Assembly: GCF_004793475.1 (NCBI RefSeq)
Contig: NZ_SRYZ01000004.1
Location: 1 to 64,000, forward strand
Length of the DNA stretch: 64,000 bases
Reading direction: 5' to 3'
Origin: Bacteroides muris (ex Afrizal et al. 2022)
GTDB lineage: Bacteria; Bacteroidota; Bacteroidia; Bacteroidales; Bacteroidaceae
In this document: piece after piece, positions 42,804 to 50,784 of the stretch
Position numbering within the stretch: position 1 is the first letter of the stretch
How the letters are laid out: each line of letters starts with the position of its first letter
Made by a program: the position numbers and the translations under genes
The notes under the pieces: generated by a model
Database searches by the model: none
Told to the model about the DNA's origin: nothing
Seen by the model: only the letters and a program-made list of their open reading frames with translations

Positions 42804-43391
42804 TTAGAACGGAACCCACACGGAGAGAGTGTATTCTCTGAACTTTCCCGATTTCAGGTAGTCGGTCTTCAAGCTGTTCATCAGTCCGTGCTTGTAGTTC
42901 AGGCCCACTTCGAAGGCTTTGAAGCGGTAGGCTATCCTTCCTATTGCCGGGATGTCGAATTTCCGGCTGTTTCCGCCATTCTGGTTGAAGAACCACGTGG
43001 GCTGGATGCCTGCACCTATGCTCAGCCCTTTGTAGAGGGTGTAGTTGGCCGTTCCGGTGGCGAAGGCGGAGAACCTCTTGGCACTTCCCTTCACCAAGGC
43101 GGGTTCGCCCGGCATTTTCCCGAACGTGTAGTCATAGTACTTCATTCCCAATCCGGCTTCTAGGTCGAAGAAGAACGGGGAGGCCTGATTGGCATGCAGT
43201 CTGAACTTGTAGCCCAAGGAGAGGTTGTACTTGTAGTCTACGTCGTAGGAACCGGCTGCTGCTGCGGCGGACGGGGTCAGTTTGGTCTTGATGTTTCCGG
43301 TACCACCTTCGACGATGATTCCCGATTCGGTTTGTCCTTGTGCTCCGAGTGAGAGCAGGCAGAGGACGATGAATAGCATTACATGTTTCAT
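42804..43391 (-). CDS. Predicted outer-membrane beta-barrel protein of unknown function
   Basis: 195 aa with a clear signal peptide (MKHVMLFIVLCLLSLGAQGQ). The mature part has alternating aromatic strands: VDYKYNLSLGYKFRLHANQA, FFFDLEAGLGMKYYDYTFG, RIAYRFKAFEVGLNYKHGL. It ends LSVWVPF with a terminal Phe, as expected for a small outer-membrane barrel. No specific family was recognised. It stands downstream of, and on the same strand as, two small secreted proteins. Confidence 0.7.
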   Translation of the reverse strand: MKHVMLFIVLCLLSLGAQGQTESGIIVEGGTGNIKTKLTPSAAAAAGSYDVDYKYNLSLGYKFRLHANQASPFFFDLEAGLGMKYYDYTFGKMPGEPALVKGSAKRFSAFATGTANYTLYKGLSIGAGIQPTWFFNQNGGNSRKFDIPAIGRIAYRFKAFEVGLNYKHGLMNSLKTDYLKSGKFREYTLSVWVPF

Positions 43392-43433
43392 AATAATTGT
43401 GGGTTTAGTATTGGGTAATTAAGTCCGGTTAGT

Positions 43434-43646
43434 TTATAAATCTACAGTGGGAGCGGCGTTCAATTTAGAAATAGCATTCTGAAAATCCTCGTTGCTATTG
43501 AAGACCAGCATGTCTTCATTCTTTGCAATGGTAATCTTCAATTCCGCATTGTTGATTTCTGCATTTGATTTCAAGTCTTTTTCTACATCGTTCGAGCATG
43601 CTCCAAGCATGAACAAGGATGCGATAAGCAAAATTTCTTTTCTCAT
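43434..43646 (-). CDS. Small putative lipoprotein
   Basis: 70 aa. A basic start and hydrophobic stretch lead to a lipobox (MRKEILLIASLFMLGACSND, Cys17). Only about 50 residues follow, acidic and Asn-rich (NAELKITIAKNEDMLVFNSN). No family was recognised. It lies 31 bases after the DUF3244 gene and may be co-transcribed with it. Confidence 0.65.
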   Translation of the reverse strand: MRKEILLIASLFMLGACSNDVEKDLKSNAEINNAELKITIAKNEDMLVFNSNEDFQNAISKLNAAPTVDL

Positions 43647-43677
43647 ATTTCTTGTACCTTTCTAAATTAATGATTCT

Positions 43678-44070
43678 TTATTCTGTTATTTCGAAATAGC
43701 CATAGTAGACGGTTTCTTTATATTCCAATTCTATCACGTACTTTCCATAACCTATATTTAGTTCGAATATGTTTTCCTTGTCAGAAAATATAGGCTCAAT
43801 AGTGGAATATATGATGTCGTTATGTCTGTTTCTAATGGTGAGTTTTACTTCTTCTATCAAATTATCCGAGTATATGTAGAAAATGTCTTTATCATGTAGG
43901 ACAAAGAGTTTATTTCCTGTTATGGAACGCTCCTTTCTTTGCCATTGACTTTGGTTTATATCAGAGGCAGGCAATTGTGTTAATGTTATAACTTTCTTTT
44001 TAGCTTGAAGGAATGACATTGGCAAAATACTTAAAACTAATATCGCCAATATAAATAGCTTGTTATTCAT
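43678..44070 (-). CDS. DUF3244 domain-containing exported protein
   Basis: 130 aa. A signal peptide (KLFILAILVLSILPMSFLQA) precedes one Ig-like beta-sandwich resembling DUF3244: NKLFVLHDKDIFYIYSDN, EEVKLTIRNRHNDIIYSTI, GKYVIELEYKETVYYGYFEI. Such small secreted proteins are common in Bacteroides next to TPR regulators; their role is not known. It has a TACCTTTG promoter at 44097-44104. The TPR/LuxR gene lies immediately upstream on the same strand. Confidence 0.72.
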   Translation of the reverse strand: MNNKLFILAILVLSILPMSFLQAKKKVITLTQLPASDINQSQWQRKERSITGNKLFVLHDKDIFYIYSDNLIEEVKLTIRNRHNDIIYSTIEPIFSDKENIFELNIGYGKYVIELEYKETVYYGYFEITE

Positions 44071-44096
44071 GATATACTGTGCTTTAGAATTTGCGA

Positions 44097-44104
44097 CAAA
44101 GGTA
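44097..44104 (-). promoter_or_regulatory. -7 promoter element for the DUF3244 gene
   Basis: The minus strand reads TACCTTTG, flanked by CGACA/TGTCG, 27 bases before the start. Confidence 0.55.
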
Positions 44105-44192
44105 TGTCGTTTTATTGCGTATTGCCCAAAAATGCAGTACGCACTTGGTACGCAACTGTATATTGCATACTGTCACGCGAAGTACGCGAGAA
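44105..44192. repeat. Permuted TACGC / TTGCGTA word repeats
   Basis: Within 90 bases occur TTGCGTATTGC, GCAGTACGCAC, GGTACGCAAC, TATTGCATAC and GAAGTACGCG, direct and inverted variants of one word. It lies between the TPR regulator and the DUF3244 gene. Confidence 0.5.
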
Positions 44193-44202
44193 GGGTTACG
44201 TG

Positions 44203-45954
44203 TCAGAATTGTTGTATGAAACAGTCTAGTTGTTCCGGACTACCGTCTTCATCGAAAAGCTTTTTGTATAATCGTTTACGTATGGAGGTGACGGCTTGCT
44301 TGCTGCGTATGGTTAAGGCGGCTATTTGTCTTGGGGGAATGCCTATTTTTATAAGCAGGCATACTTTCAGTTCAATGTCTGATATGGGATAAAATTCCAA
44401 TAAGCGTTGACTGAATTGATTGTAGGTTTCATCTATTGTATGGTTTAGTTCTTCCCAGTCGGAGTTGTTTATTTTGTTTGTTTCTTCTTGTGGAAGTAGA
44501 TTGTGAAACTTCTTGTAAATGGCAGATTGTTTCAATGTAATCTCTGCTTGAGTTTGTACTTTTTGTCTGGCTTCAATCTGTTCATTGCTTTTTTCGATTA
44601 GCTCTTTTTGCGCACAAAGCAAGGCGTGGCGCAGTTCGTCTTGTGAAGCTGTTGCTTCTTGTAAGGAGACTTCTAAATTCTCGATTTCTTTCCGGTTTTT
44701 CTCGATTTGGGCAAGACTCTGTTTGTATTGCTCTTTTTGTATTCTATCAAGTTTTTGTCGTTGTGTTTTTATGTTTTGTTCTTTCCTTTTATGATATTCC
44801 CGATAGGCGATGAACAGAATAATAGAGAAAATGAAAGCGATGCCGAAAAGTACCTTCTGCCTTTTTTCTTTGAAAGTCTGTATTTTAAAGCTTTTGGCTT
44901 CTTTTTGATTCAATTGATAATTATATAACGCATTTGCTTTTCGTATAATCTCTGCTTGTTTCATGCTCTGAACGGAATCCGTATATGCCAGATATTGGTC
45001 TAGATACGTGAAAGTCTCTTCATTTTTATTTTTTGCTCTTGCGATATTGTATAATCCCCGATAAGCCTCTTTTTTGTAGATGTAGTCGTTGGCAGATAGC
45101 ATTTTATTATAATAATAGGTGGCCGAATCTAACTGATTATTACCTTTATAGTAACTTGCGATAGTGCTATACAGTGCGTATAGGTTTGTTGCCTTTGACT
45201 GTACTATTGCCACCTGCATTGCCTTGTACGCCTCTTCATATCTCTCCAAATCAGTATAATATCCTGACAATTCACTGTTCACGATACTTCTCAGGTGCAG
45301 GTTTCCGATGCGTTCTGCCTGTTCATCCGCTTTCCGGTAGTAGTAGATGGCACTGTCGGCTTGCTGCAGGGTGGTGAAGGAGCGGCCGATGTCGCGCAGC
45401 CTGTACACGATTCCGATGCTATCCTGTGCCAACGTGCTGTAGTGATAGGCTTTTCTGAACATTTCGGGTGCCTTGTCATAGATGTCTTGATAGAGAAAGA
45501 GCATTCCGGTCTGGCTGTACATAAGGCTCAGCAGCTTGTGGTTTGTGCTGCCTTTTGCTGCCTCTATTGCTCTCTGGAAATACTCCAGTGCCTGCGGCGC
45601 GTCCCCCAGGTCACGATACACCCGTCCTGCATAGTATAGCGCTTCGGGCAGGAGTTTCGGGTCTTTGTGCTTCCGGTAGTAGCGCACCACTTGCCGGACG
45701 AGGCTGTCCGAGGTATGTGCGATGTAGGCTTTGTCTTGCGCCTTGATGCGGAGCAGGTGGTAGTACATGCGGGTTTCTTCGGGTTCGCGGCCGATGCTGT
45801 CTTTCAGTTGCTTCAGCAGCGAGAGGGCGCTGTCGGGGCTGGTTTGTGCCAGTGAGTCGGCCGTAAGGAGGACGCGGGGATACCGGTGTTCGCTGCACGA
45901 ACAGAAGTACAGGGAGGTAAAGAATAAGATAAGGGTCAGCATAGTTGCCTTCAT
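44203..45954 (-). CDS. TPR lipoprotein with membrane helix and C-terminal LuxR-like HTH
   Basis: 583 aa. N-terminal signal with lipobox (TSLYFCSCSEH, Cys near 20), then about eight TPR-like helical pairs (for example ALYYAGRVYRDLGDAPQALE). A single hydrophobic helix (VLFGIAFIFSIILFIAY, about 385-401), a Lys/Gln/Glu-rich coiled coil and a C-terminal helix-turn-helix (GIPPRQIAALTIRSKQAVTS) follow. This layout suggests a sensor with its DNA-binding end in the cytoplasm. The start at MKATMLTLIL is supported by TATCTTTG at 45979-45986. A longer in-frame reading runs into an upstream DUF3836 remnant. Confidence 0.8.
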   Translation of the reverse strand: MKATMLTLILFFTSLYFCSCSEHRYPRVLLTADSLAQTSPDSALSLLKQLKDSIGREPEETRMYYHLLRIKAQDKAYIAHTSDSLVRQVVRYYRKHKDPKLLPEALYYAGRVYRDLGDAPQALEYFQRAIEAAKGSTNHKLLSLMYSQTGMLFLYQDIYDKAPEMFRKAYHYSTLAQDSIGIVYRLRDIGRSFTTLQQADSAIYYYRKADEQAERIGNLHLRSIVNSELSGYYTDLERYEEAYKAMQVAIVQSKATNLYALYSTIASYYKGNNQLDSATYYYNKMLSANDYIYKKEAYRGLYNIARAKNKNEETFTYLDQYLAYTDSVQSMKQAEIIRKANALYNYQLNQKEAKSFKIQTFKEKRQKVLFGIAFIFSIILFIAYREYHKRKEQNIKTQRQKLDRIQKEQYKQSLAQIEKNRKEIENLEVSLQEATASQDELRHALLCAQKELIEKSNEQIEARQKVQTQAEITLKQSAIYKKFHNLLPQEETNKINNSDWEELNHTIDETYNQFSQRLLEFYPISDIELKVCLLIKIGIPPRQIAALTIRSKQAVTSIRKRLYKKLFDEDGSPEQLDCFIQQF

Positions 45955-45978
45955 GGGTGTAGTTTTTGATGTGTGGGG

Positions 45979-45986
45979 CAAAGATA
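45979..45986 (-). promoter_or_regulatory. -7 promoter element for the TPR regulator
   Basis: The minus strand reads TATCTTTG directly after a terminator-like hairpin, 24 bases before the start. This decides the start codon at 45954. Confidence 0.6.
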
Positions 45987-45987
45987 A

Positions 45988-46024
45988 AACAAAAATGAAA
46001 GCACGGCATGGGGGCGTGCTTTCA
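45988..46024 (-). terminator. Terminator between the DUF3836 remnant and the TPR regulator
   Basis: TGAAAGCACG (45996-46005) and CGTGCTTTCA (46015-46024) form a perfect 10-bp stem, followed on the minus strand by TTTTTGTTTT. Confidence 0.75.
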
Positions 46025-46284
46025 TTTTTGTGAATTTTGTGAATTTTTTCGGGCATCCATGCGCCTTTGGCGCCGTCCCATTTGGAGGCTTCCTTGCAGG
46101 TCAGGCGTTGCCGGTCGTCATAAGAGTATTCATAACGGATGTGGCGGTAAAGTTGCGCGCCGTCTTGCTTGAAGATGGTCTTGGCAACCACTAATTCGTT
46201 TTTCACCTCTTCGTTGGTGATTTTCCGGTTGCTCTTCTTCCCGAACGTTTTCGCTTGATAAGAATCAATTCCTATGTTAAAGAA
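46020..46284 (-). pseudogene. DUF3836-like gene remnant lacking its signal peptide
   Basis: After a TAA at 46287-46285 the minus strand reads GKKSNRKITNEEVKNELVVA, then KTIFKQDGAQLYRHIRYEYS, YDDRQRLTCKEASKWDGAKG and AWMPEKIHK. This resembles the core of DUF3836 proteins (Bacteroides exported proteins with YEY-YD and KW motifs). No start codon with signal peptide precedes it, and the frame runs into the terminator and TPR gene. It is therefore 5'-truncated. Confidence 0.5.
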
Positions 46285-46587
46285 TTAAACTTCTGATAAT
46301 CAGTGAATAAATATTTATGCAGACTGTCCGTTATCGGACAGTTGTCCGCTCAATATCGAACAGGCTGGCAGACACTGGCCTCTGTCGTGACAGACACTGG
46401 TGTCTGTTGCGTCAGGCACTGGCCTTTGTCATCGGCCTCTCCGGAGGAGTGGGCGCAAGCGCTTGTTTTCTTAAATCTCCTTAATGGAAACCCTATAACC
46501 CACTTTTTATTTGTTATTTTGCACCAAATTTAGGTGTAGTGCGGTCTGTTCAGTTTGGGCTGCACCTCCTTATTGACAGAACGTTCG
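46285..46587. other. Intergenic region with CAGACACTGG array
   Basis: About 300 bases. A CTGTCCG/CGGACAG hairpin lies around 46324-46341, then three palindromic units (46367-46430). No ORF was recognised. Confidence 0.5.
46367..46430. repeat. GACAGACACTGG-family palindromic repeat, locus 3 (three units)
   Basis: GGCAGACACTGGCCTCTGTC, GACAGACACTGGTGTCTGTT and GTCAGGCACTGGCCTTTGTC stand in tandem at 46367, 46389 and 46411, each 20 nt and centred on CACTGG. Confidence 0.8.
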
Positions 46588-47595
46588 ATGAATAAACTCA
46601 CTATAAAAGCTTGTCCGTTATGTGGTGGAACGCATTTGGAGCGTGCCTTGACATGTGTGGACTATTATGCCTCGGGCGAAATGTTCCACTTGTGCCGCTG
46701 CCGCGATTGCGGTTTCCTTTTCACACAAGACTTTCCTGTGGAGGCTGAAATCGGCCGTTACTACGAAACCCCTGATTACATTTCACATACCGATACCCGC
46801 AAGGGGGCAATGAATTCCGTGTACCACTGGGTGCGCAATTATATGCTGGGACACAAGGCACGCCTTGTGCTCCGTGAAGCGCACCGTAAGAAGGGTCGCC
46901 TGCTGGATTTGGGTACGGGGACCGGTTATTTTGCCGATGCCATGCAGCGTCGCGGCTGGCAGGTGGAGGCTGTGGAGAAGAGTGCGCAGGCGCGTGCCTT
47001 TGCCAAGGAACGTTTCCATCTGGATGTGAAACCTCCTACGGCACTGGAGAATTTTGCACCAGGCAGTTTCGACGTCATCACCCTGTGGCACGTCATGGAA
47101 CATCTGGAACCCCTCAACGAAACGTGGGAATCCCTGCACTCCCTGCTGACTGAAAGAGGGGTGCTGATTGTGGCCGTGCCCAACTGCTCCTCCTTCGATG
47201 CAAAGAAATACGGGGCTTACTGGGCTGCCTACGATGTGCCCCGCCATTTGTGGCACTTCACGCCGGGCACCATCCAGCAATTCGGTTCCAAGCACGGCTT
47301 CATCATGGCGGAGCGCCATCCCATGCCGTTCGATGCCTTCTACGTATCCATGCTGACGGAAAAGCACATGGGGCGTTCGTGTACTTTCCTGAGGGGAATG
47401 GTTGCCGGTACGCTGGCATGGTTCAGTGCATTGGTGAAGAAGGAGCGCAGCAGTTCCATGATTTATGTGTTCAGGAAGAAGAGCCTCTTCCCCGACCGCT
47501 CCCCCATAGTGAGGGGGGCAGATACTTCTGGAACAGGAGGGGGTTGTATAAGAAAGGGAGGAGATACTCTTGAAATGGGAGAGAGAAACAACTAA
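46588..47595 (+). CDS. Class I SAM-dependent methyltransferase with N-terminal zinc ribbon
   Basis: 335 aa. Residues 1-40 hold two Cys pairs (ACPLCGG and CRCRDCGFLF), a zinc-ribbon found in the Methyltransf_23-type group. The SAM-binding motif I is GRLLDLGTGTGYFADAMQRR near residue 98. DVITLWHVMEHL and GVLIVAVPN follow. The natural end probably lies near SSMIYVFRKK. The last ~35 residues (after SLFPDRSP) are Gly-rich and encoded by GGGGAG-word repeat DNA, so the tail looks like a repeat-derived extension. The substrate is unknown. Start at MNKLTIKACPLC. Confidence 0.8.
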   Translation: MNKLTIKACPLCGGTHLERALTCVDYYASGEMFHLCRCRDCGFLFTQDFPVEAEIGRYYETPDYISHTDTRKGAMNSVYHWVRNYMLGHKARLVLREAHRKKGRLLDLGTGTGYFADAMQRRGWQVEAVEKSAQARAFAKERFHLDVKPPTALENFAPGSFDVITLWHVMEHLEPLNETWESLHSLLTERGVLIVAVPNCSSFDAKKYGAYWAAYDVPRHLWHFTPGTIQQFGSKHGFIMAERHPMPFDAFYVSMLTEKHMGRSCTFLRGMVAGTLAWFSALVKKERSSSMIYVFRKKSLFPDRSPIVRGADTSGTGGGCIRKGGDTLEMGERNN

Positions 47596-47695
47596 AATAA
47601 TATCAATATATAAATAAAATCAAACTTATTCCCCTCCCTACGGGATTGCTTTCTCCCGACAACGGGGGAGTCGGAGGGGTTAGGGGAGAGGCCTA
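47490..47695. repeat. GGGGAG/CTCCCC word-repeat patch covering the 3' end of the methyltransferase and the ftsX leader
   Basis: CTCCCCC...GGGGGG hairpin near 47500, GGAGGGGG, GGGAGGAG and GGGAGAG repeats to 47585. Then CTCCCGACAACGGGGGAG and GGAGGGGTTAGGGGAGAGG run directly up to the ftsX start. The same words occur at 4691-4731 and 49054-49077. Confidence 0.55.
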
Positions 47696-48567
47696 TGGGA
47701 AAGAAGAATTCGATATCCTATTTTGACATGCAGTTCATTACGTCCAGCATCAGTACGACGCTGGTGTTGCTGCTTTTGGGGCTGGTGGTATTCTTTGTGC
47801 TCGCAGCTCGTAATCTTTCCATATACGTCAGGGAGAACATCAGCTTCTCCGTGCTAGTCAGCGACGATATGAAGGAAAGCGACATTCTGAAGCTCCAGAA
47901 GAGGCTGGACAAGGAGGCTTTCGTGAAGCAGACGGAGTACATCTCCAAGAAGCAGGCGCTCCGCGAGCAAACCGAGGCGATGGGCACAGACCCGCAGGAG
48001 TTCCTCGGTTACAACCCTTTCACTGCCTCCATCGAGATTAAGCTGCATTCCGGCTATGCCAATTCGGACAGCATCGCCAAGATAGAGAAGCTGATTAAGA
48101 AGAATACCGACATTCAGGAAGTACTCTACCAGAAAGACCTGATAGATGCCGTGAACGATAATATAAGGAACATCAGCCTGATGCTCCTGGGACTGGCCGT
48201 GATACTGACGTTTATCTCCTTTGCGCTGATAAACAACACCGTCCGTCTGGCCATATATTCCAAGCGTTTCCTCATTCACACCATGAAGCTGGTGGGGGCA
48301 AGCTGGGGATTCATCCGCCGCCCGTTTCTGCGGCGCAATTTCTGGATAGGTGTGCTGGCCGCTTTCATAGCCGACGGCATCCTGTGGGGAGCTGCCTGTT
48401 GGCTGGTGTCCTACGAACCGGAACTGATTAGGGTGATTACACCCGAAGTAATGGTGCTGGTGTCGGGCGCCGTGCTGGTGTTCGGAGTGCTTATCACGTG
48501 GCTGTGCGCCTTGCTTTCCATCAACAAGTATCTGAGGATGAAGGCAAGTGCGCTGTATTATATTTAA
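47695..48567 (+). CDS. ftsX: Cell division protein FtsX
   Basis: This is the membrane half of the FtsEX ABC-type complex that activates peptidoglycan hydrolysis at the division site. 290 aa: a cytoplasmic N-terminus, a first helix (STTLVLLLLGLVVFFVLAA), and a periplasmic domain of about 120 residues. Three more helices follow: NISLMLLGLAVILTFISFAL, IGVLAAFIADGILWGAACWL and MVLVSGAVLVFGVLITWLCA. It heads the conserved Bacteroidota cluster ftsX-DUF3098-uppP-truB-queA-folK. The leader is made of palindromic GGGGAG words. Confidence 0.93.
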   Translation: MGKKNSISYFDMQFITSSISTTLVLLLLGLVVFFVLAARNLSIYVRENISFSVLVSDDMKESDILKLQKRLDKEAFVKQTEYISKKQALREQTEAMGTDPQEFLGYNPFTASIEIKLHSGYANSDSIAKIEKLIKKNTDIQEVLYQKDLIDAVNDNIRNISLMLLGLAVILTFISFALINNTVRLAIYSKRFLIHTMKLVGASWGFIRRPFLRRNFWIGVLAAFIADGILWGAACWLVSYEPELIRVITPEVMVLVSGAVLVFGVLITWLCALLSINKYLRMKASALYYI

Positions 48568-48737
48568 CGCACTGAAGTGTATAAGCGATATGGTTTCAGG
48601 CACGGATTACGCGGATCTCACGGAAGTTGTGCAATGACAGCGGCTTGAAACAGTGTAATCCGCGCCTGAAAAGAAAACCTTAAGAGAGCTTTCACAAGCT
48701 TCTCTGGTGAAGTGTATAGAGAGAAAGTGCTGCTTTG

Positions 48738-48776
48738 CAGTACGGCTAAATAGTAAATAGTTAAATAGTAAATAAC
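48738..48776. repeat. TAAATAGT tandem word patch
   Basis: TAAATAGTAAATAG followed by TTAAATAGTAAATAA, permuted octamers immediately before the DUF3098 start codon. Confidence 0.55.
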
Positions 48777-48779
48777 CAG

Positions 48780-49022
48780 ATGAGTAAAGAGAAATTCGCT
48801 TTTGACAAGACCAATTTTATCCTGCTTGCCATCGGAATGGCAGTGGTTGTCATTGGTTTTCTTCTGATGACCGGCCCCGCGTCTACTCCGACGAACTTCG
48901 AGCCGGACATATTCAGTGTGAGACGCATCAAGGTGGCCCCTGCGGTCTGCCTGCTGGGCTTTGTGTTCATGATATATGCCGTGTTGCACAAGCCGAAAGG
49001 CGGCGGGGCGGAAGAGCAATAG
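48780..49022 (+). CDS. DUF3098 domain-containing small membrane protein
   Basis: 80 aa with two membrane helices (NFILLAIGMAVVVIGFLLMT and AVCLLGFVFMIYAVL) joined by the conserved link PTNFEPDIFSVRRIKVAP. In Bacteroidota it lies between ftsX and uppP, as here, suggesting a link to cell envelope growth. Molecular function is unknown. Confidence 0.88.
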   Translation: MSKEKFAFDKTNFILLAIGMAVVVIGFLLMTGPASTPTNFEPDIFSVRRIKVAPAVCLLGFVFMIYAVLHKPKGGGAEEQ

Positions 49023-49053
49023 ATTTCTTACCTACCACCCCGCTCTGCGGGCA

Positions 49054-49077
49054 CCCCTCCTCCAACCGGAGGAGGGG
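49054..49077. repeat. Perfect CCCCTCCTCC / GGAGGAGGGG hairpin
   Basis: A 10-bp stem with a 4-base AACC loop between DUF3098 and uppP, preceded by a CCCGC/GCGGG mini-hairpin. No T tract. Same word family as 4691-4731. Confidence 0.75.
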
Positions 49078-49179
49078 AATGAAGATAATCGGTATATCAC
49101 ATTCGATTCATAAACGGTAAAAAAGAAATTATTTTCAACTACTGATTCGCATAACTCATAATTTATATAAATAACTATA

Positions 49180-49983
49180 GTGGAATGGTTTGAAGCGCTT
49201 ATCCTTGGGCTTATTCAAGGACTGACCGAATATCTGCCGGTGAGCAGTAGCGGACATCTTGCCATCGGTTCGGCATTGTTCGGCGTTGAGGGAGAGGAGA
49301 ATCTTGCTTTTACGATAGTGGTGCATGTGGCCACGGTGTTCAGCACGCTGGTGGTGCTCTGGAAAGAGATTGACTGGATTTTCAAGGGGCTGTTCAAGTG
49401 GCAGATGAACGGGGAGACGCGCTACGTCGTCAATATACTGGTGTCCATGATACCTATCGGCATTGTAGGGGTATTCTTCAAGGACGAGGTAGAGGCCATT
49501 TTCGGTTCGGGACTGCTCGTCGTGGGCTGCTGCCTGTTGCTGACGGCTCTGCTGCTGTCTTTCTCCTATTATTATAAGCCGAAACAGAAGGAGGACATCA
49601 GCATGAAGGATGCCTTCGTCATCGGCCTGGCACAAGCATGCGCAGTGCTTCCGGGGCTTTCCCGTTCGGGCAGCACCATTGCAACCGGTCTGCTGCTGGG
49701 CGACAGCAAAGCGAAGCTGGCACAGTTCTCTTTCCTGATGGTGATACCCCCCATTCTGGGTGAAGCGTTGCTGGACGGGATGAAGATGCTGAAAGGTGAG
49801 GCGGTTGCGGGAGATATCCCTGCGCTTTCGCTGATGGTAGGCTTCCTGGCTGCTTTTGTTTCGGGCTGTCTGGCCTGCAAGTGGATGATAAATATCGTGA
49901 AGAAGGGCAAGCTGATTTATTTTGCCGTCTATTGCGCCATAGCTGGCGCTGCGACGCTGGTATTGAGCTTGATTAACGGATAA
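49180..49983 (+). CDS. uppP: Undecaprenyl-diphosphate phosphatase
   Basis: This membrane enzyme recycles the C55 lipid carrier for peptidoglycan and other envelope polymers; it is also known as BacA. 267 aa with about eight helices. Both catalytic motifs are present: [20 protein letters not shown] (about 15-34) and [20 protein letters not shown] near residue 160. The start codon is GTG. It lies in the ftsX-folK cluster, 157 bases after DUF3098 and 10 bases before truB. Confidence 0.97.
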   Translation: MEWFEALILGLIQGLTEYLPVSSSGHLAIGSALFGVEGEENLAFTIVVHVATVFSTLVVLWKEIDWIFKGLFKWQMNGETRYVVNILVSMIPIGIVGVFFKDEVEAIFGSGLLVVGCCLLLTALLLSFSYYYKPKQKEDISMKDAFVIGLAQACAVLPGLSRSGSTIATGLLLGDSKAKLAQFSFLMVIPPILGEALLDGMKMLKGEAVAGDIPALSLMVGFLAAFVSGCLACKWMINIVKKGKLIYFAVYCAIAGAATLVLSLING

Positions 49984-49993
49984 ACTGATACGG

Positions 49994-50710
49994 ATGAATT
50001 TTAAAGAAGGAGAAGTCCTCTATTTCAATAAGCCGCTGGGATGGACATCGTTCAAGGTTGTGGGGCATGCGCGTTACCACATCTGCCGGCGGATAAAGGT
50101 GAAAAAGTTGAAAGTAGGCCACGCCGGTACCCTCGACCCGCTTGCCACGGGGGTGATGATTGTCTGTACGGGCAAGGCCACGAAACGGATTGAGGAGTTC
50201 CAGTATCACACGAAGGAGTACGTTGCCGCCATCCGCTTGGGTGCCACCACTCCCTCTTACGACCTGGAGCATGAGATAGATGCCACCTATCCCACGGAGC
50301 ACATCACCCGCGGGCTGGTGGAGGAGACGCTGAAGAAGTTCGTCGGCGAGATACAGCAGGTGCCTCCCGCTTTCTCGGCCTGCATGGTGAACGGGAAACG
50401 TGCCTACGACCTTGCCCGCAAGGGAGAGGAGGTGGAACTGAAACCCAAGCTGCTGGTCATCGACGAGATAGAGCTGCTGGACGACGGGCTGGGCATTGCC
50501 GAGCCGTGGATAAAAGTACGCGTGGTGTGCAGCAAAGGAACGTATATCCGCGCCTTGGCACGCGACATCGGCGAAGCCTTGCAGAGCGGCGCCCACCTCA
50601 CGGCCCTTGAGCGTACCCGCGTGGGCGACGTCCGGCTGGAGGACTGTCTTAATCCCCTCGACTTCAAGGAGTGGATAGACGCGCAGGAGATAGAAACAGA
50701 AGAAAACTGA
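49994..50710 (+). CDS. truB: tRNA pseudouridine(55) synthase
   Basis: The enzyme makes pseudouridine at position 55 in the T-loop of tRNAs. 238 aa. The catalytic aspartate is D48 in [20 protein letters not shown]. The [14 protein letters not shown] and [20 protein letters not shown] motifs confirm the TruB family. It is tightly packed after uppP and belongs to the envelope/tRNA cluster. Confidence 0.97.
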   Translation: MNFKEGEVLYFNKPLGWTSFKVVGHARYHICRRIKVKKLKVGHAGTLDPLATGVMIVCTGKATKRIEEFQYHTKEYVAAIRLGATTPSYDLEHEIDATYPTEHITRGLVEETLKKFVGEIQQVPPAFSACMVNGKRAYDLARKGEEVELKPKLLVIDEIELLDDGLGIAEPWIKVRVVCSKGTYIRALARDIGEALQSGAHLTALERTRVGDVRLEDCLNPLDFKEWIDAQEIETEEN

Positions 50711-50732
50711 TTATTAACACGTGCTGCCTGCT

Positions 50733-50782
50733 TTGCGCTTCATCGGCACATTGGCACGTCGGCACATTAGCACATTATATAC
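50733..50782. repeat. GGCACATT word patch before queA
   Basis: TCGGCACATTGGCACG, TCGGCACATTAGCACATT: four near-copies of GGCACATT run up to the queA start codon, with a TTTGCG segment before them. Confidence 0.55.
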
Positions 50783-50784
50783 TT

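Noticed and set aside
45955-46206. N-terminal 84-residue extension of the TPR regulator
   Set aside because: It crosses a terminator hairpin and the regulator's own promoter, and belongs to a DUF3836 remnant.
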